A stretch of DNA of 64,000 nt from Montifringilla adamsi (lineage: Eukaryota; Chordata; Aves; Passeriformes; Passeridae), in the NCBI GenBank assembly GCA_017590115.1, contig JAGGNK010008337.1, forward strand, positions 1,798,001-1,862,000, written 5' to 3'. How positions within the stretch are numbered: position 1 is the stretch's first letter; the number at the start of each line of letters is the position of its first letter. Below, one piece after another: positions 19,291-33,446 of this stretch. The notes below the pieces were generated by a model. That model saw nothing but the letters and a program-made list of their open reading frames with translations. It was not told the origin of the DNA and searched no databases. Position numbers and translations under genes: made by a program.

Positions 19291-21534
19291 ACTCCAACTC
19301 TGCCCAGCCCTTTGACCGCGTTTGTATCCCTAAATTTTTCACTGGTACCAACACAAGCAAAATTAGAGAGCCCAGCAGGAGCTGACATGGATGTCTATCT
19401 CACTAAAATGAAGTATCAATAACCTAGCTCACACTTGATGAAAGAGCCAGTCTGAATTATTTACTGTATGTCATACTTCAGGTTTTCATTTCAATATATG
19501 GTGAGATGTACAATAAATTATTCAGCAGCATGACAAATTAAAATGCAGTTTCGAACCCCATTGTATTTTCTACTCTTAGGTTAACAGTCCAGTTCACAGT
19601 GATGGCTTGCTAATCTATTTTTGCAAAGGGTTTTTCAAGCAGAGAGGCACAGAGGCACACAAGTTTTCCATTGCAGCAAATCTTATCCAGCTTGAATCAT
19701 TTAACAGCTTGGGCAAGAGGGTCAAATGTACCTGCAGCAGGTTGGCCCAGGAGCCAGCAGTTTGTTTGCTCCAGCTTTCCTCAGGGCACTTGCAAGGGTG
19801 TGAGGGCTCTTGTCCTCTCACTTACGTTATTCTTCTGTGTGCCAAATAGCTTCTTAGAGATATTTTATTTTGTCTTCTAACTTCTTCTCATCTCTCTGTG
19901 CATGATGCGTTTTGTAGGAAGGTCTGGGAAACAGAGCTGGTGTTTGAACCTGTCCAGGCACCCGTTCTTTTGTGTTGGGATGACAGGGAAGAAGGTTTCT
20001 TCTGCTGCTCTGACCAGTCATGGGTTCAATACAGGGATTGTTGCTTGGTCTTGCAACTCATTTTTAGAGCAGTTTTGCAAAGGTATTCATGTCCACCCGT
20101 CAAGATATTTTCCATCCTCTTTTTGGCAAACAAAGTAAGGAAACACTTGTCAATATTCCTCCTTGGGACCTCCTGAGGGACATCTCTTTAGACATAAGCC
20201 CAGGTGACAGTGATTCAAGTTTTGTTCCTCAATGGGTAACACCTCTGCAAAATTACAACCTCCTGAGCAATAGAATATGCAATATTCAGTCTTGCAAGAG
20301 TGATAAGTCTAAGATGCAATATTTCCTGACTCATCAGAGCTCACAAAGGAAATCTTTGTACTGTCTGAGGGAAGACATTCCAAGTTTCTGTCCATAAAAG
20401 AGCCTAGTTCTTTAAAAATCATGACATGTTTATGCAGAGTAAAACAATTTTAGGTCATTTTAGGACATTCTGTCCCTCTAAAATCTGTGTCCAGATGATA
20501 GGAAGTCTATATGCTGTAACAAGAATGTTTGACAAAACTACATTTAAAACAAGAACCTTCAAAGCCTTTGACCCATACCCAGGGCTTTATACAATGGTCT
20601 GCAAACAAAACCTTGTTTGCTGTTTTGTTTATAACTGGCTCATGGCTCATCTGTTCTGAAATCTGGGCCTACCCCAGAGGTTTGATGATGAAAACTGCTC
20701 CCAGTCAAAAGGCTCTCCATGGAAACAAAGTTCCACCAGACACAATGGTTCGAGGAGCCTCGAAACAGTTTCATTTGAAATATCCTGCATCTGATTGACT
20801 TATGCCCTTCCAAAGGCAAAGCAAAGATTTGGAAAGAGCTCTGCCTGTGTTGCTGCAATACCTGGAAGCAGCAGATGATGTGTGTGACTCCCAAGCGGGC
20901 ATCCTCTGCCCTGTGCCCCAGCAGGGAAGAGTGGAAGTTCCCTGAGCTCCACGGTGTGCTGGGATCAGCAGTGAGTTCATCACCCAGCCCGTAGTGCAGC
21001 CACAAAATCCCCAGGGGCAGCGTTGTGAAAGGCTGTCCCTCTGCTGTGCAGGGATGGAACAAGGAGCCCAGGGCAGCCAGGGCACCAGGAGTGCACTGGC
21101 CTTTCCCCCAGAGGCAGAAAGGCTCTGAACTGCAGCCTCGGTGGGATTGCTACAGAAGAGAAACTGAGCAGCTGCCAAAGGCAAGAGCTGCTGTTTTACC
21201 TGAAGTTAAAAAGGAAAGAAAGTTTCTTTAGGTTTCTGGAGAATCAGAAACCTTGGATTTCTGCCAGCCTTAAGAGAAACCCCTATGTCCAGAAAATGTA
21301 TCTGTATGGATAGTTTATCTCTGAGAACCCTCCAGCTGAAAAAGCTGGGCTGAAAGGTGCCATATCCACTTTAATATTGGTCCCTGAGGTGAGATGAACA
21401 GAAATCTCTTTGATTCTTCCTTAGCAAAAGTAAGGCTGCAGTAAAGGGGAGTAGGAGGTGGTTGGACTTCTCCCACTTCAGAACCATCCCGTCAGGCTGG
21501 GATCCAGTTACACATTTAGTGCACAACATGTTGC
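19291..21534. other. Non-coding DNA, nothing recognised
   Basis: Unique sequence of mixed composition. ORFs are up to 140 codons (minus, 21062-20640) with no domain features. No repeat of a known type is recognised. Confidence 0.5.
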
Positions 21535-21605
21535 ATTAAGAACAATGGGCAAATCATTCTGTGCAATGGGCCTCAGTTTCTGCACCTGAAATACTCAGTT
21601 AAATA
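21535..21605 (+). mobile_element. Possible MIR-like SINE trace
   Basis: GGGCAAATCATTCTGTGC with GGGCCTCAGTTTCTGCACCT and GAAATACTCAG resembles the MIR-class 'gggcaagtcact...cctcagtttccccacctgtaaaat' core. It is short and diverged. Confidence 0.4.
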
Positions 21606-24600
21606 GCTACCAGGCATTGCATAACCCAGTTTATACATTTTAGGATGTGCTGACATGCCATATTGCCTGAGCACTTGGTCAGAAAAAAATAACAAACATT
21701 ATTGATATTACAATAATACTTGCAAATTATAGATGTCTGCAATTACATGAAATTAAAACCTGGTGTGGTTCACAATACTCAGATGGGGCAGCATGAAACA
21801 GGGACTCTATTACAATCAAACTGTTCCAGCTTAAATATTTGGACATTTTGGATGTAAAAATAAAAAGCTAAAATTTATATAGATACCTCAGATAGTTCAG
21901 CAGAAACAAACTTCACTTTTCACAAGAAAATAGCTGCAATAGCAGATTCTGCCAGTCCACCCTGTGGTACCATGACAATTTGTCAGGCTGATCTCCCTGT
22001 GACTTCTGGTGTTACTGGAGCACAGATTAAAATTAGAACCTGGTTCTTTGCTGTCCAGCAATCATTTTTTAAAATATGTACCTTTTTTGAAACCAAAACT
22101 GGCATTGCCCCATGAACCAGTGGTGCTGGCAGGAGCACTGTACATGCAAGAAATAAAGGCAGCAGCATCTGCCTGAAGTTACTGCTCAGAGCTTAATTAA
22201 TACCAGGGTTTTCACCCTCATATTGGCACTTTCCTCTTGAATTGAATGGGACTTGACCTTGTCACAACAAGATCAGGGCAAGTCTGTGAAAACAATGTTG
22301 TGACATCAAAGCCAAAACAAAGGAATGTCTTCACATATGTCAGAGGAGGACACGATGGGGTCCTCTTACAGTAGCAAAATAATGTCACTGTGAATCCTGG
22401 GACACCTTCTTGGCTACCAAGGCTCTCTCTGAAAGGGAAGTGCAAGGGGACAACCTGGAAGGTGGCAATTTCCAGGAGATGTGGATGCATCCCTAGCTGG
22501 AATAAAGGGGCTCTACTGGCTCTAAAGGGGTTGGACAGATTCACATCTGTAGGAGATCAGGTCCAGTGCAACCAAACTGTGGAAAGGATGTAGAAATTAA
22601 AACACTGCCTCACTGCAGGGCACATAAATTCATCACTGGTGTGCTCAGGCATTGCTCCCCTCATGGTGTAAATAAGGCCACAGCATTTTCATTTGTGGGT
22701 AAGAGCTCTCAGTTCCTCGTGCCCCTCTCCAATGTGAAAACCCTACTGAGGGCTGCTTGCTTTTCCACCTGATGCTTTGCTGGAAGAGCTGCACTGTGAA
22801 ATCCCTGTTCCCAGCAGCTACCACCTGAGGGGGGGAGTTCCCTGTGCCCCCTCCCCTCCAAGACTTAACAGTACAGCCTTAGAAAGGGGATTTTCCAGTA
22901 TAAACAGAGCTCAGCCAAACTCTTCTCCTGGCCTCTCCGTGCCCCAGCCCATATTTGCCCCACATATAATTACCTGTGGATTTCACCTAGAAGACAGAGG
23001 ATTTCACTTATAGCCCCAAATAGGCAGGCTCTGACGTAATGGCAGTCTGAGGAATATAGGTCAGGGAGGTGGCCTGGCCACTGGAAATGAATTTTGGAAG
23101 CAGAATAAGCAACCTTGTTAGAGGAGAAGATAGTAATCAGCAGTGGTCCTTGGATCTAAACATTTCACCTCCAGCACTCTTGCAGCTACAGCCCTCATCT
23201 GTTTCGCTTTCCTATTTTAAGTACCTGACTCACATTCTAAATATTGACTTCTATTTTTCTATTAGCACTAGATTTTCAGCCTCCATATTGACTTTGACTG
23301 TACCTATGGTTGATACTAAACCTCTCAGGTCAACAAACTTTTATAGCTGTTAGCTGCTCAAACCACAGTGGGCAGGAACTGGCACTATAGAGCAGTAGCT
23401 AGAAGCAATATTATTGGGAATTATAAATTATTCCTCTGCCTGAACTTTTCCTCTTATTCACATAGCTACATTCATTTTTAAACATGTGGCAAACGAATCG
23501 CACAGTGAGGACAATTGGGACTCTGTGATTTGGGGAGCACCCGCCGCCACTAGCAGGGATGGATTCTCCCCTGGGAGCAGCGGAGTAATGCCGGAGTCAC
23601 AGCCAGGCTACAGCAGCACAATCTGGGCCAGTAATGCCTGTGAGGACAGACAACACCCAGCCAGAGGATCAGCAGCCCCAAATCCATCTTAGCTGCACAC
23701 ACAGACCCCTAATGTCTCCTTTGGCTGATGTTTTAGCAGCACACGGAACTGAGCTGTTGCAACCAAACATCAGAGAGGCTTGGCCATCCATCATTTGTAA
23801 AACACTTCATGTATGTAAGAAACAATAACAACATTAAAAGAACATTATGGCAGTGACAAAGCCAAGCCTAAAAAGTGAGGAAATGCAGCAATTAAGATTA
23901 ACTTATGCCTCACAGTACCATATTTTTCTGCAGACCACATACTATTTTTTGGAATTAGGACCCATGCTCGGGAGCAGGGACAGGGAAGGTCCAGCTTGCA
24001 ACAAGTTATGGCAACAATCCTATACCAAGGACTTTACTGACACAGGATGAGTGCAGCATTTGGATGTGAGAGGAATTGTGTGAAGTGCATCCCTTAAAAG
24101 ATGCTCCTATGGGCGCTGCTGCCCCTGGGGACTTGCCCAGCACGTGTCCCTGCACAAAGAGCTCACAGAAAAGGTTGGTTTCCTGCCATCCCTCCTCTGT
24201 CACTCCACCTCACAGACAGCCAAAATGTCACCCGAATTTATCTTAAATTTTAAGTCCGTGCCATGTTCAGTTTAATGCTTTCTAAAAAGTTGTTATCACT
24301 GAGGAAATGATTACTGGGATGATAAGCTATGAATGACTTATTCATGCACTATTTTCAGTCCTTCATCAGTCTACTAGATCTTGTGCTTATGTTCCAATCC
24401 TTCACATACTGATTAATTTTTCATGTGCTACCAAGCCTTTTTCAAGCAAGGACTGCCAAGCTAATGCAATCTGGACGTTTGTGAGCTGTTCCTTTCCTTT
24501 TTTGTTTTTCTTACCCCATGCCTGGAGTACAAGCCCGTGGAAGGAAGGAAGGGTCTGTCAGAGAACTTGTACGATACTCGTGATTTATTATTAATTGCTG

Positions 24601-25344
24601 GCACAGCAGTCCCTGCAGGTCATAGGACCCTGCCTGTGCTAAGCAATGTCTGGATGCTGTGCTGGGCAATGTACTGACTAGGAAAAGGGCTTTTCCCAGC
24701 CTTTCTAGGCAGGCAGAGGTAGTGTCCCCCTCCTGTGTAATGGGAATGGCAATAAAGCGCTGGCTGACCAAGTGCACGGGGGGCCGTGCTGCAGCAGAAA
24801 CTGGGCAAGTGTCTGGAGCAGAACCCTCCACAGCAAACCGAGGAAACAGGCTTTTCCCTGGCCTGAAGTCTGCAGAATTATGGTTTTCAAGGATTTACCA
24901 CTTAATGGCAAAATTCTGGCCCACAATTACACTGTGTTCTCTCTGCCAAAGCACATACATGAGCTGTAATCAGAGAGTGGCTTTTTTCCCATCCTCCCTC
25001 CAGCTCTGCCATGAGGTGGAAGAAGCTGTGATGGCTTGAGCTTGCTTTTCCCTGCTGTGCCAGGAATGGCACGTGCCTCAGCCCAGAGAGCTGCAGCTCA
25101 AATCCTGTTGCTAAAAGCCCCAGGCTTGCAGCACACAGTCCACGGCCTCACCAAAACCAATGGACATCCTTCCGTCTGCACCTTGTGGCAGGATCAGGGC
25201 CACAGATATAGGCCATGAGAAGTGGGCAGAACATTAAATAAGTTGTGCCCTAAGGGAAGTGGCCAGCACCAGTGCTCGGAGTGAGAACTAACTCTGCTTT
25301 GGCAGAGACTCCCCACACAGCTGTAGCCAAGTCTCTCAGGTATT
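21606..25344. other. Non-coding DNA, nothing recognised
   Basis: AT-rich unique sequence at 21650-21920, then mixed sequence. Chance ORFs reach 126 codons (24659-25039) with no domain. No repeat or RNA gene is recognised. Confidence 0.5.
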
Positions 25345-25430
25345 TGATAGTTTGATTCCTCACCTGTACAACAAGGAAAAGCTAATCCTGCCTTCAGCAG
25401 AGCCCTCTGAGGATGACTGCCCTGGGTTCT
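25345..25430 (+). mobile_element. Possible MIR-like SINE trace
   Basis: TTGATTCCTCACCTGTACAA, CAAGGAAAAGCTAATCCTGC and CCTCTGAGGATGA follow the order of the MIR-class 'cagtttcctcacctgtaaaatgaggataat...cctaccttcatagggttgttgtgaggatt' segment. Strongly diverged. Confidence 0.4.
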
Positions 25431-28075
25431 GGAAGCGACTCTGATGTACAGCATGTATAATGACCCTCAGATACCTAAATTTGATCCTTCTGGTGGAAAT
25501 ATTTATAGGCCTTTAGTTCCTAATTCCAGCTATACATTACCACAGCAGCAAGACGGAGCAAGAGAAGCCTGTTGTCTTACCCAGATCTCTCAAGCTGATC
25601 AGTGCACATTTTGGCTCTCCCGAGCCAGCACGATGGCTTCCATGCTGTCCCCTTACTCTGCAAGCAATGCAATTATCAGGCATTTGAAAAAAAAAAAAAA
25701 AAAAGAAAACCACAGGCACACAAAAAGCAGTGCTTTATGAGCTACCTGCTGCCATCAGGGTCCCAGGTGACCCAGGCTGGCTGTGCTGTGTGCCTGCAGT
25801 CAGCATGGCTTGTGTGCTCTGAACAGCTTGTCCTTACCCCATCACTCCACACATGGGACACTATCCCCTTACTGCTCTCAGCCAGGGCCCTGACCTCAAT
25901 TATTAACTGTGTTTAGCAAGGACATTATTAAACCTGACTCTCTGCTCCCAGATGAGCTATCAGGTGTCTCTCTTTAACCCAGCAGGAACCTTTTTCTCAC
26001 CCCATGCCCTTCTTATTACCCTTTAATGTGCCCTGAAGCCTCTGGAGCAGCTCTGTCTGTCTCAGATAGTGTCATTTCTAGAAGGACAGGGGAAAAAAAA
26101 AAAACCTAAACCAAAAATGGGTAAGTCCATTCCTGAAGATTTTTTCCTAACTGGCTCTAAAACATCTTTCCATTTCCCTTCTATTTTAATCATCCATCTC
26201 TAATAGCAAATTCTAAAAACCAACAGGTCTATCCAGTCACAGCAAACTGCTCAGCTGTGGATTAAAGCACGTCAGTTTTTAGCAGGACACTGCTCCTCTT
26301 TATACCTGTGAAAACTGATCGCATCTGTCTATGATGATTAAAAATCAAGGAGATATTAGTAAGTAGCTACTAATTAGCTTGCATTTTAATCGTGGCTTTT
26401 ATGCCAAACAAACACAGGAGTGCCACTGAAACATAATATAAAATGTCAGCAAATGTCTCCACTTTAGAGCTTGGCAAGTGCAGCTTGCAATGTGCTGATG
26501 CCACCAGGGCACGGAAGGGCATTAGGCAATGCTCCCTGCTCCTCTTGGGCTCTGGCACAGGAATGCACCAGGCTGTGGCTGGGGCATAACCCTGGAGTGA
26601 CTGAGAGCAGTCTTAGGCAGCTTGGCTTCATGAGCAGCACCAAAAGCCCAGTGGAAGCTGTTCCAGCAGCTGAACCAAGGAGACCTCAGAGACCCTAACC
26701 TGGTTTTCTATTTCCTCGCTCCTCTTCTGCAGGTTTTTACAAGAGGGATGTGTCAGGGTTCATCTCGTGTTGGCAAGGAAGCAACCCTGTGCCCACCCTC
26801 AGGATGCAGAAGGTGTGGGTAACTGGGTTAACTGGGCACCTCAGTCAGATATCAGCAGTGTCCCTGCATCTCCTGCAGCCTCTGCAGCACCCATGCAGCA
26901 GCAGTGACAGCTGCCAGCCAGCACTGCAGCTCTCCCGTTGCTGTAATTTCCAGCACTGGCACAGGCACTGTGCCAGCCGTGCCCCTTGCAGGGGCCTGAC
27001 CTCACTCCCTGCTCCATCTGGGCAATCTCCCATCCCTCCTGAAACAACCTGGTGTGAGAAGAGCTGCTCTGGGGCTGCACTTCTGAAAACCACCACCAAA
27101 TTTTCATTCCCAGTACTGTCCTTCACTACATGTCCATACAGTGCCCAGCATCCCAAAGCCCTCATCTCCTCCAGAGCCCCTAGGGGCTGCTAGATTGCAA
27201 AAAATACACACCAAAGAGCAGCTGGAGAGCAAAATGTTCCTCAAACCTATCCTTCCACTCATGGCAAGCAGCTGAAAAACGCAGAACCCTTCAAATAAAA
27301 GGCTGTGACTGAATATTGCAAGTGCAATGAATGTTTTATGGATGAGAATGCTCCTGCCCCTCAAAATATTTGTTTTCAATACCCACAAAGTAGTATAATG
27401 TCATTTAGCGAGGAGAATTCTGGCAGTCGATGCACAATCTGGCAGAGCTACAAGTACTGTAGGTGTTATGATACACACACAACATGTTTTACAAATAGAA
27501 AGTGGTTTCCAGAGTTCTTTAATATATTCTAATTTTCCCCACCTCTACCCAAAAAAGCTGCAGTTATGAAAATACTGTTGCATACTGAAATATTAAACTA
27601 GAAATCTGAAGAGAGTTGTTTTTTTAAAAAGCTCTCTTTTCAGAGATTCCTTCTTCTCGCTCTCTCTTTTTTTTTTTTTTTTAAAGTCAGGTATGTTTTT
27701 AGCAACTTAAACAGGTTGGGTTACCCACAAGAAGTAGTAATTTTTCCACCTAGCAGATTGAGGCATTCATACCCTCTTCAAACATTTCTAAATTTATTCT
27801 CCAGTATTATTCAAATAGAAATATTTGCATGTACACCCTGAATCGGATAAAACCCTTTTAGTACTAACTCATGGGTAGAAACCACACAAATGAAGAAGAT
27901 TAAAAAATGCACCTTCTTTGAATCCAAGGAACCTTTGCAAAAAGTCTTTCCAAAAAGCCATCCTGTCTCAATTGGTTGCTATTTCTTCTTTTTGGAGGAG
28001 AATCCTGCTCAAGAGCAAATCTAGGCACCAGATTTGCTAACCCTTACCTGGCTAGCAGCCACACGGGCAAGGGGT
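25431..28075. other. Non-coding DNA with one AT-rich motif stretch
   Basis: No gene seen. Around 26330-26410 an AT-rich stretch carries CTACTAATTAGCTTGC and TTTTAATCG (homeodomain-type cores). A T16 run is at 27667-27682. Chance ORFs reach 147 codons (26750-27193). Confidence 0.5.
25687..25704. repeat. Poly-A tract (A18)
   Basis: An uninterrupted run of 18 A. No retroposed gene or SINE body is recognised upstream. Confidence 0.8.
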
Positions 28076-28215
28076 TATTAGCCCATTTTACAGGTGGGAG
28101 ACCAAAGGAAAAAGAGACCAAGTGAACTTTGCAAGGTCACCTGAGACACCTGTGGCAAACAGGTTTTTTGCTTGAGTCCCATGCCTCAGTCACAACACAA
28201 GGCTTCCTTCCCAAG
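28076..28215 (-). mobile_element. MIR/tRNA-SINE fragment, minus orientation
   Basis: Left to right it reads like the reverse complement of a MIR-class SINE: TTAGCCCATTTTACAGGTGG, GAGACCAAAGGAAAAAGAGA, AAGTGAACTTTGCAAGGTCA, then a diverged tRNA-derived head (TTGAGTCCCATGCCTCAGTC). The order of blocks matches the consensus, so identity is fairly secure despite age. Confidence 0.75.
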
Positions 28216-31200
28216 AAGTAACATCAGCTGCTTCTTGTGGGTTTTCCAGGAGCAGGAATGCTGGGTTTTAACTTTTATAAGTCTTTGAGGTCACCAGCTT
28301 CACTCTTCACTTAGGTGAAATGACCAGACTCAGTTTCAGGAACAAAGCCTGCAGTAGAGCACTCAGGAGTGAGCAGAACCAACCACTGCCCCATCCAACC
28401 TGCCACCCAAAGGAGGGCACATCATCTCCCTGTGTTTGGGCACTTCCACACAAAATCACAGTGGAGACCCCTGCCTGATCCATGAGGAGCGGCCAAGAAG
28501 GAATCATGCAGTAACCTTAGCACTGTAGTGGCATCCTGCACCTGAGCCATGGGGGCCTGACCTCGTCCAGGCAGTGCCACAGGGCCGTGGGCACATCACT
28601 GAGCAGCTCAGCACAGAGCTGAGCCTTGCTGCTTCAGTCAGCACTGAAAACAACTCGGTGCACATCCACACTGTGAGGACACATGGGAAGTTTCTTCTGG
28701 GAACACGGATGAATGGGCAGATGTCTGCTGATGACACCCCAAACCAGTGGCACAGATATTTCATAATTAAATGAAGATGCTTCTAGTTTGTCTCAGAGAA
28801 TAATCTCCAGGAAATATAATGTTTTCAATTCACTCACTTGGGATGGGGGATTAACAAGCGGGGAATGATTTTCTCTATAGGGAGAAGAGCAAGGTGGAGG
28901 AAAACTGCAGCCTACGATGGGGTTTGGCAGGCTGTGCTACCCTAGGAACAGGACAACCTAAGGGAGCAGGACCTGAGACCTACTGGGGTTTCTCAGGCTT
29001 TGTGACCTGTTTATTTCCCCAGCCTACTGTGTTCAGTCCAATACATCTGTCCTGCAAAGAGCAGCAGCCTTCCAATTGTGAGCTTCTATCCATGCTCCCA
29101 GCATGGAACATCTCCCAGACATCTTTAAATTGCTACACATGAGGCAGCCATGAGGGTCCATGTAGGTTGTGATGAAGAAAAAGCTCTGTTAAAGAGGGAA
29201 TGATGTGATGCTGAGAACGGAGCAAGAGCAGGGTGGTACCTGTGTATCAGCTGCAGATCACGGCCACAAGATCTGTCTGTAGCCTCAGGACAAAAACTGA
29301 GAGAATAAATTGGTACAAATTACATGAATTACCTAAATAATGCTTGTTATAAAATTACATCTCCATGCTGCCATCCGTTAGCCTGCAAGCAGCTCCACAG
29401 ACAGCAGAGGAACTACACAAAAATAAAATATTACTAGTACAAGGTGGGGCTGAATGATTGTGCATTTAGCATTTCCTACCTGCTTGCAAACACACTCCCA
29501 CCTTTACAACTCTAATTATTGGGCCGGATTCTCACCTGAAGTCAACAGTGCTGATTTGGGCTAGCTCTGGATCTGTGATTTACAAGCAAGTGCTGATAGC
29601 CACAGTGGCCTGCTGTCTGTCCTGGGTTGTTTGCTAAGTTCCACAGTATGGCCTCTGATGTTTGCCCCTCGTGCTGCTGCCCAGCTGCCCCAAGGTAACA
29701 AATGGTGAGCCCAGTGTTCCAGCTCCATCCACCCACTTGTGACAGGCTTTCACCTCGCTCTTCCCCTTGCAAATCCAAGCTGGGAGATACAACTCTGGCC
29801 ATCAGTCCAGTCTCCAGTGGAGGAGAGTCCCAACCCAGCAGATGATGTGGATAAGTCCTGAGGGACTTAAGCATGTGCTTAAGTTCTCTGCTGGATCAGT
29901 GCCTTTGCAACCAGTCCGACTGCTTTGTTAGCAGTGCTGAGCACCAGGGCTGAGCTCCAACAGGAAATAGCAGCTTCCCTTTGAAGTCCTGCCACTGATG
30001 TTCACGTAGGTGGGACTTCAAAGAAGAGCCACCGCTTCCCCTCCCAGTATCGGAGGCCCCAGTGTTGGAGAAGCAGTCCTGCTGGTTTTAATTGCATGAA
30101 GGGATGCTTTAGGGCGGACGATTCAGCCCTTCTCAGAAAAGGGACAACTTGAAAAAGTTCCCACCTGCTGGCAAGAGACCCAAGGAGAGGTGAACCCACA
30201 CCCCAAAATACCCTTTAAAACAAAGGTCTGTGGAAAGAAATCTCATTCCCTTCTGTTCCCTGTTTTCCATAGTGCCACTGAAAACCACCTTGTGAGCATC
30301 TGGTTTACTCTGGAGCTGCACTCCTGACCAGCGTAAGGGCCCCTCGCCAACTGGATGTGGATGAGGAATGGCCAACCTCAGCTCCCATAATAGAGATCAC
30401 TGGAAAAACTGACTTCAACAACAGCCAGACTGAGCCAACATGAGGAAATACCCCCACAGGCAACCTACATGGCTGATTCTGCTGCTGACTGACAGTGCAA
30501 TCACACACCAGAGCTCCTCTAATTTCTCTGTATCTCTTTTCCTTGAGGGAAAACAAAGCAGAGAAGTCCACATCCTAAAGGGTGTCAATGAACTCAAATG
30601 ACATCAAAACGTGGCTCCACCTCTTCTCTTGCAGATTGCCAATATCCATCTATTCTCTCAATCTTCAGCCAGAAGCAAGACCCAGTCAGAGGGGAGAGGG
30701 ATCAGACTCTCAACACAGAAAACCCTGGGGACCATGGAATGCACTAGAGAAGCAGCCAGCATTCCCAGGAGCAAGAGAACAGTGCAGGACTTACATGCAA
30801 GTGCAAAGCTCTCCCATGTTCATATTGCTTGTTTTCTCCTCCCTGATTTCCCTTCATGTATCCAGATTCCATACGTTTCTCCATTCAAAAGCCAGCTACA
30901 GCAGCAGGCATGGATTTTGAAGGAAGATGAGTAATTTTGTGCTCTTCAAGGAGTGAGTCCTTTGTGACCTCACTACACAGAGTTCAGCTGAGCTCTGCTG
31001 TTCTTGTCACCAACTTCCCATAGCCTGGTCATCTGCCCTGGTCACTTCATGTTTTGTGCCTCCTCACAGAACACTTGCTTTTGGAACAAACTCGAGTCAG
31101 CAGGAAAGCAGTGTACGCCAGTGGGGATTAATAAGAGCAGGAATTTTAACCCCAGTAAAACCAGCTAAGCAAAGATGTGCCCCAAAAATGCAGAGAGCTC

Positions 31201-32749
31201 TCGGTGCCAGACCCTGAGGGGCTGACAGCAGCAGTGCAGTGTGACAAGACTGGACTTGACCACTCAGATGATCCCAGCCCAAACCCTGGTGTCTGCTCTG
31301 GTGTGAAGAATGACCAAAAACTCAACTGAAACAATTCCTGGCTCAGGATGAAAAAATGAGTATGGAAAGTCCCCCATGTGCCTTTCAGTGACACAGCCAT
31401 GGTTTGCTCAATCAGCTCAACAGCAGAACAACTTGCATAGAAATATTTGATAAAAGATCTCTTTTTATCAATAGGAAAGTGATTTTGTTCAAGACATTTC
31501 TCTCAGAGTTTTGAACTTCTACCAAAAAAATGTCAATATGCATTCTCAGCCAAAACCATGCAACTATTCCATAATCAGCAGTTTCCCATTAAAGATTTTT
31601 GAGATTTAGGAGTCTGGGGGATTTAATTGCTATTTTTTTCTGAGTATTTAATCAACATTTTCCACCAGGGGAGGAAAAATATTCTGGTCAAGTGCTGGTT
31701 TCCTTGCAAGGTTGAGAAGGGCAAGGAGGAGGAGGGATTGCTGTATTTTTCCTTAAAGACACAAACATTCTCTTATAACTGAAGTCACCATGCACTTGTG
31801 AGCCTGACAAATTTAGAGGACTTAAAATCAATCAATAAAAAAAAGAGCTTGACCACAAGGGAAGTTCTGGTCACCCCTTCAGCTTTACATCATAGACAAC
31901 ATTAATTTTATCACAGCCTTAAAAAATTAAAATAGAAAAATGCATCTTCTTGGAAAACAGCAGTTATTTTCTTCCCCTGCTCAGATATTTTTATAAGCCT
32001 GGTTCCACCAGCCTCACTCCTGTTGAGAATCACCTTTCCCTGCAGGGCAGAGCATTTATTTAGAGGTGAGATATTATGTCCCAGGCAGGACACTGAGATG
32101 CCTCCACCCAACAAAAACTCTACTGTGCAGCTGAGCTGGACCAGCTGCATCCCAGGTCCAAGTCTGGTTTGCAGCATTCCCCATAGTGTCTGGATACTGG
32201 CCTCTATAAATAAACAGGCCAGAAGGTCTGGAGAAGAGGTGAAGCCTTTCTCATTAGCTGTGAGCAAGGAAGGAAGTTGTACCTCACCAAAGACTGCGGG
32301 AATTCACAACTCCCTCCTTCCCTTAATAGCACTGCTGGAGGCAGAGAGGAGCAGGGCAGAGCAGCCTGACAGGGATGGTCCAGCAAAACTGTTGAGACAA
32401 CCAGTGAAATGAAATCTGCACATGAGTAAGGGTGGCAGAACTTGCCTGACAGATACCTTTCTTGCTGGCTAATCAGAAGCACAATTTATAGCTCTTTCCA
32501 TGAAATCTCAGCAAAAGAACACAATGGCACACAGGCTGATTTGGTTTGCTGGCAAACCTGTCTGAACCCTTATTTGTTCAGAGAGTTGGTTTTGATAGCT
32601 TGTTGTCACCCCCAACATGTTTTTCTGGTTACTTATGCACATTAGCTTAGCAAAACTTTTACTGGGAAAAGATTTCTCTGGTCCAGGAGGAATCTTTTGG
32701 GCAAAACAAACCTGGCCAGAGCAGCCAGCGATTTCGGCAGCCAGAAGAT
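28216..32749. other. Non-coding DNA, possible MITE remnant
   Basis: No gene seen. At 29520-29575 the text GGGCCGGATTCTCACCTGAA followed by CAGTGCTGATTTGGGC resembles one end of the short palindromic MITE families found elsewhere in this window. Chance ORFs reach 129 codons (32023-32412). Confidence 0.45.
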
Positions 32750-32850
32750 GCACTTTTGAAGGCCTGATACAGATCAGGGAGTTGAACTTGGATCTCCTAA
32801 ATCCGAGAGGGATATCTTAACCCCCAGGCAAGAGGCCATTCTTCAGTGTT
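32750..32850 (-). mobile_element. tRNA-derived SINE head, minus orientation
   Basis: The minus strand gives a tRNA-like order: TTGCCTGGGGGTTAAGATAT (A-box side), GGAGATCCAAGTTCAACTCC (B-box-like, GTTCAACTCC), then CTGATCTGTATCAGGCC. This is the head pattern of old amniote tRNA-SINEs (MIR-type). The A box is degraded, and it is not a functional tRNA gene. Confidence 0.65.
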
Positions 32851-33410
32851 GCTTTCCTGTAGGAGTCACTTCACACTGCATATAAGTCAGGCAACATTTG
32901 CAGGTAACAGCCAGAGCAGTTCTGCAGAGCAGTGACCCAGAAAGAGCAGGAACATGACCCTGGTTCTCCATGTGCTAGAGCAGTGACTTGGCTATCCACT
33001 GTGTTATTACAGTAATCAGGAAAAACAAATCCCTTCACAGATCCTGTGTCTTGCAGGAGGAAAGGAAAAAACTGGAAATGTCCCAGCATCCTGAGCAACA
33101 GGAGAAGCGTTTCCTCCCTGCTGCTACGGGGGGCAGATCCGCGGTGTTTATCACCTCTTGTCGCCAGAGTCGGGATCTGGCCTGCTGCCTTCCACCCTCA
33201 TTCAGAATGCACTTTCATCTCTAGTATAAACACTGAGGAGTATCAAAAGCCCTGTTGACAGTACTGCTCTCATTTTCTGCTTTAAGAAGTTGCCAAAATG
33301 TACAAAATTAAACTCCCTGAGTCACAGTAGGCTGTTTTGTCAGTTTATCCAATTGGTAACGTAATACTATCGCAACTTCTATCATTCTCTCGCTTTTTAA
33401 CATCAATATT

Positions 33411-33446
<36 letters not shown>

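Noticed and set aside
32750..32850. Possible tRNA gene
   Set aside because: The B-box-like motif is present but the A box and the cloverleaf are degraded; it is better explained as an old tRNA-derived SINE.
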